Part shown: positions 1-7,205 of the stretch, one piece after another
Layout of the letters: every line of letters starts with the position of its first letter
How positions within the stretch are numbered: the stretch's first letter is position 1
Source of the DNA: an uncultured Bacteroidales bacterium
GTDB taxonomy: Bacteria; Bacteroidota; Bacteroidia; Bacteroidales; Bacteroidaceae
Assembly (NCBI GenBank): GCA_902768605.1
Contig: CACXLY010000068.1
Span: forward strand, 1-14,379
DNA length: 14,379 bases
Reading direction: 5' to 3'
Notes under the pieces: model-generated
Database searches by the model: none
The model's input: the letters and a program-made list of their open reading frames with translations, nothing else
What the model was told of the DNA's origin: nothing
Program-made: the position numbers and the translations under genes

Positions 1-30
1 GCAACAGAGCGAATAAAAAAGGCTGTGATA

Positions 31-239
31 TCATTGCTGTCGGGGAAAAGCACCGAACCAAAGGTCGACGATAGTCAAGGTGCGAAAGACCACAGGCGGA
101 GAACACCCCCGTCTGTGGTCTGTCGTCTCTTCGAGACTTTTGGCAAGCTCCCATAAGCTGCTATTCGTCAGAAACACCGACGGGAAAGGACCTAAATGGA
201 AGAGGGGGTAATTATCCCCGGACACTAATATTTTTTTTT
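31..239 (+). ncRNA. Candidate rod-shaped small RNA, possibly 6S RNA
   Basis: Seen: bases 87-99 pair with 109-121 in an uninterrupted 13-bp stem (one G-U) around a 9-base loop. Below it 67-74 (GACGATAG) pairs with 162-170 with one bulged T, 62-66 (AGGTC) pairs with 189-193, and 38-46 (TGTCGGGGA) pairs with 215-224 with one bulge. This gives a long hairpin with a large asymmetric bubble (75-86 facing 122-161). The 3' side of the bubble holds small hairpins (GTCTC-TTC-GAGAC at 125-137; a bulged stem 144-150/157-162). A run of nine T follows at 231-239. Known: 6S RNA is a rod of about 180-200 nt with a central bubble, and it inhibits the main RNA polymerase holoenzyme. Inferred: size and shape fit 6S, and the T-run supports the plus strand. 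I see no tmRNA, SRP RNA or RNase P motifs. No promoter is visible because the window starts too close. The opposite strand is possible, since it also ends in a six-T run near 15-20. Confidence 0.5.
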
Positions 240-268
240 ATAGAGTGCCCAACTTTTCTCCTTCATCT

Positions 269-300
269 CTTGCAGGTGAGGGAGTTTTTTTGTAATTTTG
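269..300 (+). promoter_or_regulatory. Bacteroidetes-type promoter before the SGNH-LamG gene
   Basis: TAATTTTG at 293-300 matches the -7 consensus TAnnTTTG exactly. A weak -33 element (CTTG, 269-272) lies 20 bases upstream. The predicted start near 307 leaves a leader of about 75 bases before the ATG at 381. Confidence 0.55.
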
Positions 301-380
301 TCCCACAGAATGCACGGAAAGCACTGAAACCTCATGCTTCGACCGCCCGAACACTATTATCTAACCCCCCAATAGCTGCT

Positions 381-1145
381 ATGAAAAAGTTCCTCTTTCT
401 GTTCCTACTCCTTCAATTTTCAATCTTCAATTTACAATCTTCAAAGGCCTTTGCGCAGAACCCCGACAGCCTGACGTTCGCCGTGCTGGGCAATTCCATC
501 TCGACGTATTATGACTATATCCCAGACGGTTACGCCATCTACTATACTGCCGACCGCGAGAAGAACTACGGCATCCAGGTGGGCGACACGTGGTGGATGC
601 AGCTGAGCCGCTTCTCGGGCCTGACGTTCCTGGCCAACGCCTCGTGGAGCGGCTCGCGCGTGGCCTGCGACGTGCTGGGCAGTAACGCGCCGTTCCTCAG
701 CAACCATCGCATGAAGGCGCTTGGCCAAGCCGGTGCGCCCGACTTCGTGTTCATCGCAGGCGGCACGAACGACTGGAACACGTCGAAGGTGCCCCTGGGG
801 CAGTACCGCACGGAGAACTTCACCGACTCCGTCTCGTTCCGCGGAGCCTACCAGCGTCTGCTCTGGAAGCTCACCACCTGGTATCCGCAGACGAAGGTGA
901 TTTGCCTGAGCATCTTCCCGCGCGGAAACGGCATAAACGACAAGAATTCGCAAGGCTGGAGCCAAGCCGACGCCAATGCCAGCATACGCCACATCGCCCA
1001 GCAGTTCGGGCAGTACTTCATCGACTGCACGACCGTCCCGTGGAGCAGCAACTGGAATGAATACACGCTCGACAGGGCGCTACGCTGTTGGCTACGCACA
1101 TCTACAATAAGATGGTGTCGCAGGGCATCATCACGAGAGACCTGA
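381..1145 (+). CDS. Exported SGNH/GDSL-type hydrolase, N-terminal part of a frameshifted gene
   Basis: The ATG at 381 is chosen because it opens a clear signal peptide (MKKFLFLFLLL…SSKAFAQ, cleavage near residue 26); the open frame reaches back to 270 but that extension is not signal-like. Block I of the SGNH fold is VLGNSIST with the likely nucleophile Ser39. A conserved Gly lies in ASWSGSRV, and block III is GGTNDW with Asn130. Such enzymes usually remove acyl groups, often acetyl from polysaccharides. The frame is coherent to about LDRAL (near 1075); the last 20-odd residues, rich in Arg, Trp and Ser, are out-of-frame junk before a TGA. The rest of the protein continues in another frame from about 1088. 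The block V Asp-His motif is therefore broken in this reading. Substrate unknown. High confidence in the fold, low in activity as sequenced. Confidence 0.8.
   Translation: MKKFLFLFLLLQFSIFNLQSSKAFAQNPDSLTFAVLGNSISTYYDYIPDGYAIYYTADREKNYGIQVGDTWWMQLSRFSGLTFLANASWSGSRVACDVLGSNAPFLSNHRMKALGQAGAPDFVFIAGGTNDWNTSKVPLGQYRTENFTDSVSFRGAYQRLLWKLTTWYPQTKVICLSIFPRGNGINDKNSQGWSQADANASIRHIAQQFGQYFIDCTTVPWSSNWNEYTLDRALRCWLRTSTIRWCRRASSRET
412..444 (+). repeat. TTCAATTT-type low-complexity repeat inside a signal-peptide coding region
   Basis: Four variants of a TTCAAT(C/T)TT / TTACAATCTT unit run in tandem and encode the LLQFSIFNLQSS part of the signal peptide. The style matches the AT-rich repeats seen between genes elsewhere in the window. 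Confidence 0.6.
1066..1092 (+). other. Frameshift junction inside the SGNH-LamG gene
   Basis: Upstream codons start at positions divisible by three, and downstream codons (LATHIYNKM) start in the next-but-one frame. Restoring the frame needs one extra base or one plus a multiple of three. Adding seven bases after GCGCTAC could rebuild a sequence such as DRALHPTLLATHIYNKM, which would supply the His-Pro normally found in block V. I see no slippery heptamer, so a mutation or a sequencing/assembly error is more likely than programmed frameshifting. Confidence 0.7.
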
Positions 1146-3190
1146 AACGCGACTCCGAGGTGGAAGAGGCAGAGCGCCTGCTCGACCTGAGCTTCACGGC
1201 CGACGGCATCGTCAATCAGGGCACTTACGAAGCCAAGGTGGGCAAGCACGGCATGGCCACGACCTACTACGATGCCGAGCGCGACACCTACTATGGCTGC
1301 TCGAAGGCAAAGGCCTCGGACTATTTCTATGCCACCTACGACGAGAATACGCCCCTGACCGATGCCTTCAACAGCAGCGTGACCTGGGAGATGCTCGTGC
1401 GGCTGGACGGACTGGCCGACGAGTCGAACGGCATCAGCCGGACTTGTTTCCTGGGCAACGAGGAGAAAGGCGGCTGGGCCTTCTACAACTCAGCCTTGGC
1501 AAGCACTTTCTGCTATCAGAACAAGAGCGGCGTGAAGAGCACAGTCAAGAGTATCTCTGGCGACTCAATCCTCGCAGCCGGCAAGTTCTACCATCTGGTC
1601 TTGACGATGGACAGGACGAGCCACATCATCCGCTACTTCATCAACGGCAAGCTCGCCTGCACGGGGACGCGCGCCGGCACGGACATGACGATGCCGCAAT
1701 GTGGCTCGACCCGCGGACGCAAGGGCATGTGGATATGCCTGGGCGGAGATGCCACGTCGGGCAACTACAACCGAGGCGCGGAGAACTCGGCTGCCTGCAG
1801 CTTCGTCTTCGCCCGCATTTATAATGGTGCGCTCTCGCAGAATGCCGCCACCGCTCTCTACAACGACGACGTGAAGCGATTCACGGAGCCTCGCCCCTCG
1901 CATGGCGCGGAACTCCTTCTCGACCTGCAGTTTATGCCCGACAGCGCCCTCAATCTCGCGCCCTCATATCGCAACAAACCCGTCGAGATGACAGGCGAGG
2001 TGCCCATGGACTTCAATCCCGACATCAACCTCTATGAGGCTCAGTTCGACGGCACGAAGACGCAGTTCTTCAAGTATAACGCAGGCAACGACCCGCTGCT
2101 GATGAACACGCTCTCGGAGGCCTACAGCGTCGAGGTCTTCTGCCGAAACAATGACGCCTTGCCGCCAGTCAACACGCGTCCGCTCGGCTTCCTTAACGGC
2201 TTTGGCTTTAGTATGCAGATGAACAGCAGAGGTAATGTGGGTTATGCCACCGTGACGCAAGGCAGCAAGGCCGACGGCTCATCGTCCAAGACGCTATGGA
2301 GCTGGACGCAGGACGGCATCCTCACACCCGACTACACGCACTATGTCCTTGTCTTCGACCGCCCGCACTTCACGTCGAGGCTCTACATCAATGGCGAGCT
2401 GGCAGGCACGCGCTGGCTGACCTTCAAGGAATGCCCCGTATATGAGTGGTCGCCAACGACTTGGCTCGCGATAGGTGGTGACGCAAAGGGGACGTACGAA
2501 GCTGCTACCACGCTGGGCAACTATCCCTTCAATGGCAGCATAGCCATGGTGCGCATCTATGGCAGGGCGCTCAAGATGACCGAGGTGAAGAGCCTGGCCA
2601 ACATCCTCAGTACGAGGGAGAAGAGCTATACGCTGGGCAGCAACGGCTATGTGGCTGTCTGCCTGCCCTTCGCGTGGAAAGTGCCAGAGGGCTGCACGGC
2701 CTATATCGCCTCAGAGATAGTATCGACCTCAGTCATGCTCCGTCCAATTGCACAGGAAGGCGAGATGGTGCCTTACGGAACACCCGTCATCATAAAGGGA
2801 GAACCGAGAGCGACAGTCACGCTGACGGCCTTGCCCCTCACGGAACTGGAGAACATGGCAAGTACGCAATTTGAGAATTTGTTGATTGGCTTATTCCCAG
2901 GCAAGACGCTCGCCACCAACGAAGGCTACTACATGAAGACGACCGGCCAGAACATCTATCGAGCCACAGGCAACGTGACGCTGGCTCCCTTCAGCTGCTA
3001 TCTGCCCTCCGATGAGACTCGCTCATACTATAAGCTCGTGGAGATTGACCCAACTGGGATAAAAGGAATCTCCGAGAACTCCGAGAACTCCGGGAACTCT
3101 GAGTCAATCTTCGACCTGAGCGGCCGCAGAGTCAGCAAGCCTCAACAAGGCATTTATATTAAGGGGAATAAAAAAGTGGTAGTGAAGTAA
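1088..3190 (+). CDS. LamG-like modules and C-terminal sorting-type tail, second part of the frameshifted SGNH gene
   Basis: The frame opens at a TTG (1088); no true start is expected because this is the continuation of the 381 gene. Residues about 30-270 and 275-510 are two related beta-sandwich modules of LamG/concanavalin type. Each carries the hallmark 'YHLVLTMDR…IRYFINGKL' or 'YVLVFDR…SRLYINGEL', then 'GGDA…', then 'ARIYNGALS' or 'VRIYGRALK'. Residues about 511-650 form a beta domain around AVCLPF and YGTPVIIKGE that recurs in the surface protein at 11003. A linker made of three 9-base repeats (SENSENSGNSES) leads to the tail IFDLSGRRVSK…GIYIKGNKKVVVK, resembling C-terminal sorting signals of Bacteroidetes exported proteins. 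The modules probably bind glycans beside the esterase domain (inference). It ends two bases before the convergent gene's stop codon. Confidence 0.75.
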   Translation: MATHIYNKMVSQGIITRDLKRDSEVEEAERLLDLSFTADGIVNQGTYEAKVGKHGMATTYYDAERDTYYGCSKAKASDYFYATYDENTPLTDAFNSSVTWEMLVRLDGLADESNGISRTCFLGNEEKGGWAFYNSALASTFCYQNKSGVKSTVKSISGDSILAAGKFYHLVLTMDRTSHIIRYFINGKLACTGTRAGTDMTMPQCGSTRGRKGMWICLGGDATSGNYNRGAENSAACSFVFARIYNGALSQNAATALYNDDVKRFTEPRPSHGAELLLDLQFMPDSALNLAPSYRNKPVEMTGEVPMDFNPDINLYEAQFDGTKTQFFKYNAGNDPLLMNTLSEAYSVEVFCRNNDALPPVNTRPLGFLNGFGFSMQMNSRGNVGYATVTQGSKADGSSSKTLWSWTQDGILTPDYTHYVLVFDRPHFTSRLYINGELAGTRWLTFKECPVYEWSPTTWLAIGGDAKGTYEAATTLGNYPFNGSIAMVRIYGRALKMTEVKSLANILSTREKSYTLGSNGYVAVCLPFAWKVPEGCTAYIASEIVSTSVMLRPIAQEGEMVPYGTPVIIKGEPRATVTLTALPLTELENMASTQFENLLIGLFPGKTLATNEGYYMKTTGQNIYRATGNVTLAPFSCYLPSDETRSYYKLVEIDPTGIKGISENSENSGNSESIFDLSGRRVSKPQQGIYIKGNKKVVVK
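3071..3106 (+). repeat. 9-base tandem repeat encoding a Ser-Glu-Asn linker
   Basis: TCCGAGAAC occurs twice, then TCCGGGAAC, then a decayed TCTGAGTCA. It encodes a flexible linker just before the C-terminal tail, a place where copy number could vary without harm. Confidence 0.8.
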
Positions 3191-3192
3191 GG

Positions 3193-3690
3193 CTACTCCT
3201 TCTCCCGCTGCAAGGTTTCCCAGCCGCTGCGGTCTTGCCATTGGACGTAGAGCGTCTTGAAGTTGTCGCCCTGCAGCCGTTTCTTTCCCAGCGAGATGCG
3301 GGCAAAGGTGGAGGACCACTCTTCGAGACCCTGCTCGTGAGTGTAATCCCATGCGCTGTACTTCCGGCGCAGCTGCTTGCGTATCTGCTTGGTTTTCATC
3401 AGCAAGCCAATCTCGTTCCCTTTTATCTCTACGAAATAGACTGTGACAAGATGCACGGTGTGTGACAGGGGAGTGGCTTGCACTTCAATTCTTGCCCCGA
3501 CACCATCGAAGAGGCCAGACAAAGTGGTGCATTCGTCATCCTCTTCCTCAAACTCAAAGCCCATGTCCTCGAGCGCTTCAACAAAGTCGTCCCTGTTGCC
3601 GCCAAGTTCCAGGCCGAGGAAGACAGAATGTTCCTGCGCAGATAAGCGCAAGAACATTCCCATGAGTATGACGAATAAAGTGTGCCTCAC
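3193..3690 (-). CDS. Small exported protein of unknown function
   Basis: 165 residues starting at GTG (3688-3690). The start is preferred over the ATG ten codons in because only it gives a full signal peptide (MRHTLFVILMGMFLRLSAQ, cleavage near residue 19). The mature part has an acidic patch (EFEEEDDE) and a basic C-terminal half with KTKQIRKQLRRKY; alternating hydrophobic residues around VHLVTVYFVEIKG suggest a beta-rich fold. I do not recognise the family. The GTG follows the TAA stop of the family-95 hydrolase with no gap (TAAGTG), so translation is probably coupled and the protein is probably made with the hydrolase in the periplasm or cell envelope. Its own stop lies two bases from the stop of the convergent SGNH-LamG gene, leaving no room for a terminator between them. 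Confidence 0.75.
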   Translation of the reverse strand: MRHTLFVILMGMFLRLSAQEHSVFLGLELGGNRDDFVEALEDMGFEFEEEDDECTTLSGLFDGVGARIEVQATPLSHTVHLVTVYFVEIKGNEIGLLMKTKQIRKQLRRKYSAWDYTHEQGLEEWSSTFARISLGKKRLQGDNFKTLYVQWQDRSGWETLQREKE

Positions 3691-6600
3691 TTATTTGATG
3701 AATTTCTTCCCTTTCTTTACGAAGACGCCTTTCGCTTTACTGTTTGCGACTTGCTGTCCTGCGAGGTTGTAGAGCTTTGCCTCTGCTCCGTCGCCAAAAG
3801 GGCGGCGAACCGTCTCTATCCCGTTCGGGTCTTCGTAGTCGATGGTCACGATGTCGCCTTCCTTTACATTATTAATAATATAGACAGCCCCTTCGCTCTC
3901 GGGCGTCACTCTCTCTCCGTTCAGGCGGAAGGCATAGCCGCCGTCCTTCAGCTTGTCGTAGCGGACGCGCAGAGGCTGGCCCGCGTGGCTCGTGATGGCG
4001 ATATGCGTGGCTTTGCTGTCCTGCCAGGTCTCATCGACGGTGAAGTTGCCTTGCGCCTTCAAGCCCGTCACGCTGCCTTCCGTCCAGGCTGAGGGTAGGG
4101 CAGGGAGCACGGTGATGATGTCGTCGTACGACTGCAGGAGCATCTCGGCGATACCGCTTGTGCAGCCGTAGTTGCCGTCAATCTGGAAAGGCGAGTGGGC
4201 GTCGAAGAGGTTGTAGTAGCAGCCGCCGTAGTTGCCCATCTCGATGACGTAGCTGCCCGAGTGGCGCAGGGCGAGCGAGAGGTTCTTGCGGGCACGGTCG
4301 CCGTCGAGGCAACGGCTGTAGGTGTTCGTCTGCCAGCCCATCGACCATCCCGTCACGTCGCCATTGCGGGCTATCTGTCCGTTGTAGGCAGCCTGGAAGA
4401 GCCGCTTGCCCTCTGTGCTCTCGTCGAAAGCGCTGACCTGCGAGAAGGGATAGAGGCACATGAGGTGCGAGAGGTGGCGATGCCCCGGGTCGGAAAGCCG
4501 ATTGTTCTTCCACTCCGAGATGCACGTCTTGCCGTTGTACGTCTCAGTCCACAGGCCGCGGTCGAAGTTGTCGTAAAGGTCCTGGATGGCCGCAATCTGC
4601 GCGTCCGTCAGGGGCGACTCGCTGCCCAGCTCTGCGTGTCCCTTCATCACCTCGTCCAGCACCTCGTAGCTCGTCTGCTGACCGAAGGCCGTCACGTCGA
4701 TAGGCCCGTGCTCTGGGCTGAACTCGCCTTTAATCTCGTAGCGCCCGTTGCTGTCCTTTGTGGCGATTGACTTGGTGAAAAGCGCGTTCTGGTACATCAC
4801 GGGCAGAGCCTTCTTCAGGAACTCCCTGTCCATCGTGTACTTGTAGTAGCGCCAGAGATGTGTGCAGTACCAGGCGCCGAGTGTCTTCATCGAGTTGTTG
4901 CTCCACGTCGATGTGCCGCCGAAGATATTGTTCTCCACGGCCACCGTCCAGCCTTGTGCACCACTCTTCAGCTGCTTGGCGAACAGATACCAGGGCGAGT
5001 TCGAGCCGGGAGCGCCAAGGTCGAGGATGTGGTTGAGGAACGGCAGATGCATCTCCGAGAGGTTTGTCGGGTCGGCCGGCCAGTAGTTCATCTGCACGTT
5101 GATGTCCGCGTGGATGTCACAATGCCAGAACGACGTGTTGCTGCGGTCGTTCCAGATGCCTTGCAGGTTCGACGGGGCATGGATGCTTGTGTCGAGGTTC
5201 GCTCCGATGGTGAAGTATCGTCCGTACTGGAAATAGAGAGCCTCGAGGAAGAGTCCGTCGCTGCTCGTCTTGTTCTGCGTGGAAGCGTTGTAGAACTTGA
5301 TGAGGTCTTCTGTCGTCATCGTGGAGGAGCCTCCGAGCTGCAGGTTGACGCGGTTCATCAGGGCGCTGTGCGCGGCTTTGTGGTCGGCGAGGAGTGTCGT
5401 GTAGCCCTTCCCGACAGCCTCGTTGATGCGCGAAAGGACAGTTGCCGAGAGGTCGGATGCCGTCGCGCCGCTCTTGCAGCCAGCCTTGCTCGCGTCATAG
5501 TCTGTGGCGGCGGCCATGATGATGTCCGTCCACGAGGCACCTGTCACGCTGATGCCCTCGCTGCCTACGCTCATCGTGCCGTCCGTCTTTACCTTGAAGC
5601 GCGTGTCGTAGCTCACGATTTGCATCTTGCCGTTGAACGTAGCCGAAGCCGTCCCGTCGCTTTCTGCTGTGTAGGTCACGCCGCCCGCATTAATCTGTTT
5701 GTCAGGCGCATAGCTGATGTTGAGCGCCAGCGGTTCGTTGCCTTCTGCCTCATAATGTGCCACGAAGACCTTGTCGGTGGCCGAGGCGAAGTAGCGGCGA
5801 TGGAAAGCTGTCTGCCCGTCGGCTGCCTCGAAGTTCACGCCGGCCACGCCGTCGATGATGTCGAGGAAACGGTTGTACTTCTCGACGGGCTTGTTTTCGG
5901 AATCGACGGCAGAGAACGTGCCGCTCTTGTCCTTGACGAGTATCGAGCCGAAGTTCTGGAAGTAGCCTTGGTTGGCAGAGTTCGTGGCTGTTGCGCTCCA
6001 GAGCGTCTTTTCGTTGAACTGAATGTCGTCGCACATGATGCCGCCTCGGATGGTGGCGCCTATCTGTCCGTTGCCCATCGGCAAAGCGTACTCCATCCAG
6101 GTGTCGGCTACGCCTGTGGCCGTGGCTGGCGTGTCGTACCAAAGCGAGAAGTCGTGGATGTCGGTCGGCTTTGTGCCTTTCTCTCCGACGCAGAACTCAT
6201 TGGGCAGCACGTCGGCCTGGGCAATGAGGTAGAGGATGTTGTTCACGTCGGCAGCCATCCAGAGGCCGATTTCCTTGCCGACGCCCGTGCCGCCCCATTG
6301 GTTGAGGTAGCGGCTGCTTTGGCCCGCGGCTCCGTTCCAAGCTATCTCGTATTTGCCGACGTAGTTCGTGTTGGTTGTTGCCTCGATGGTAAAGCCATTG
6401 GCATCAGCGGCCTGACGCGTCTTCAGTCGGCTTCCGTCGTAGTATGCATAGCGCCCCGAGCCCTTGTTGACGAGTTGGAAGTTCCCTTCGCTGCCGACGA
6501 GCTTCCACAGTTGCGACTGCTCGCCGTACTTGCGGCCCTGTGTCGTGATGTTGTTCGACGCGCCCATATCCTGCAGCACGAGGTCGGAGTTGGCGAAGGT

Positions 6601-7140
6601 GATGTAGTAGAAGTTCTCCTGCGTGTCGTTGGAGAAGAAGTCGTCGGGAATGCCCTGGATGGTGAAGATGAAGCGCGAGCCGGTGTCCGAGCTGCCCGAA
6701 GCGTTGTCCCAGTAGGCGAGGTAGTTGCCGCGCTTGTTCCAGTACTTGTTGGCCGAGCCGTGGTCTTTTATCCAGAAGCCCTCGCCGTTCTTGCCCATGT
6801 CGAACTTCGTGACGTTTGTGGCATTGTCTTCTTTCACCATCTTGGCGCGGCCGTTTGCTTCCGTGCCGCTCATGCCGAGCACGTAGTTCTCGCCTCGGGC
6901 CTTATTGTAGAACGAGTAGCCATCCGTCTCGTTGCCGATGAAAGTCCAGAGTCCAGAGTCTTCTGTGTCTTCAACTGTCCTGCTGAGCAGGAGATAGACG
7001 CCGTCCCTGTAGCTTGTCTTGGTGCTGAGGTAGCCGCCGTTGCCCACTTTGATTGTGTACCATCTTGCGTTCGTCAGGTCTGCAGCACCAGCCAAACCGA
7101 CGAGCAGCGAAAGGAGGAAAGTAAATGTGAAGTTTTTCAT
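3691..7140 (-). CDS. Exported glycoside hydrolase family 95 (alpha-L-fucosidase type) with two N-terminal trefoil-like modules
   Basis: 1149 residues, versus roughly 800 for a bare family-95 enzyme. Signal peptide at 1-19 (MKNFTFTFLLSLLVGLAGAA). Residues about 22-165 and 172-312 look like ricin-type/trefoil modules (YLSTKTSYRDG, GLWTFIG, QSQLWKLVG, FQLVNKGSGRYAYYDG). The N-terminal family-95 domain starts near 330 (LWYDTPA…MEYALPMGNGQIGATIRGG, QFNEKTLWSA). The catalytic (alpha/alpha)6 part shows NLQGIWND and HADINVQMNYWPAD (Asn681, Asp679), FSPEHGP (Glu810) and FQIDGNYG (Asp988). These are candidate counterparts of the Asn/Asn, Glu acid and Asp known from bifidobacterial AfcA. The family hydrolyses alpha-1,2-L-fucosides, with some members acting on alpha-L-galactosides. 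The tail KLYNLAGQQV…KGVFVKKGKKFIK is sorting-type. It lies 65 bases downstream of the esterase-like gene on the same strand and abuts the next gene. Likely substrates are host mucin, milk or plant fucosylated glycans (inference). Confidence 0.92.
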   Translation of the reverse strand: MKNFTFTFLLSLLVGLAGAADLTNARWYTIKVGNGGYLSTKTSYRDGVYLLLSRTVEDTEDSGLWTFIGNETDGYSFYNKARGENYVLGMSGTEANGRAKMVKEDNATNVTKFDMGKNGEGFWIKDHGSANKYWNKRGNYLAYWDNASGSSDTGSRFIFTIQGIPDDFFSNDTQENFYYITFANSDLVLQDMGASNNITTQGRKYGEQSQLWKLVGSEGNFQLVNKGSGRYAYYDGSRLKTRQAADANGFTIEATTNTNYVGKYEIAWNGAAGQSSRYLNQWGGTGVGKEIGLWMAADVNNILYLIAQADVLPNEFCVGEKGTKPTDIHDFSLWYDTPATATGVADTWMEYALPMGNGQIGATIRGGIMCDDIQFNEKTLWSATATNSANQGYFQNFGSILVKDKSGTFSAVDSENKPVEKYNRFLDIIDGVAGVNFEAADGQTAFHRRYFASATDKVFVAHYEAEGNEPLALNISYAPDKQINAGGVTYTAESDGTASATFNGKMQIVSYDTRFKVKTDGTMSVGSEGISVTGASWTDIIMAAATDYDASKAGCKSGATASDLSATVLSRINEAVGKGYTTLLADHKAAHSALMNRVNLQLGGSSTMTTEDLIKFYNASTQNKTSSDGLFLEALYFQYGRYFTIGANLDTSIHAPSNLQGIWNDRSNTSFWHCDIHADINVQMNYWPADPTNLSEMHLPFLNHILDLGAPGSNSPWYLFAKQLKSGAQGWTVAVENNIFGGTSTWSNNSMKTLGAWYCTHLWRYYKYTMDREFLKKALPVMYQNALFTKSIATKDSNGRYEIKGEFSPEHGPIDVTAFGQQTSYEVLDEVMKGHAELGSESPLTDAQIAAIQDLYDNFDRGLWTETYNGKTCISEWKNNRLSDPGHRHLSHLMCLYPFSQVSAFDESTEGKRLFQAAYNGQIARNGDVTGWSMGWQTNTYSRCLDGDRARKNLSLALRHSGSYVIEMGNYGGCYYNLFDAHSPFQIDGNYGCTSGIAEMLLQSYDDIITVLPALPSAWTEGSVTGLKAQGNFTVDETWQDSKATHIAITSHAGQPLRVRYDKLKDGGYAFRLNGERVTPESEGAVYIINNVKEGDIVTIDYEDPNGIETVRRPFGDGAEAKLYNLAGQQVANSKAKGVFVKKGKKFIK

Positions 7141-7205
7141 GCTATATACTTTTTTATGTTACAAGTAGAGAAAATCATTTATCTCAAAACCTGTTATTAG
7201 CAATT

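Noticed and set aside
31..225. 64-codon minus-strand frame
   Set aside because: It coincides with the self-complementary RNA region, has no protein family features, and the base pairing explains the sequence better.
441..992. 183-codon minus-strand frame opposite the SGNH domain
   Set aside because: It is Arg/Ala/Val-rich with no domain, and the opposite strand carries the signal peptide and catalytic blocks.
1060..1095. Programmed ribosomal frameshift in the SGNH-LamG gene
   Set aside because: There is no slippery heptamer, and a simple frame shift would not restore a usable block V motif.
4858..7200. 780-codon open frame on the plus strand opposite the family-95 gene
   Set aside because: It mirrors a high-GC coding strand, has no recognisable domain or signal, and lies almost wholly opposite a gene with clear catalytic motifs.
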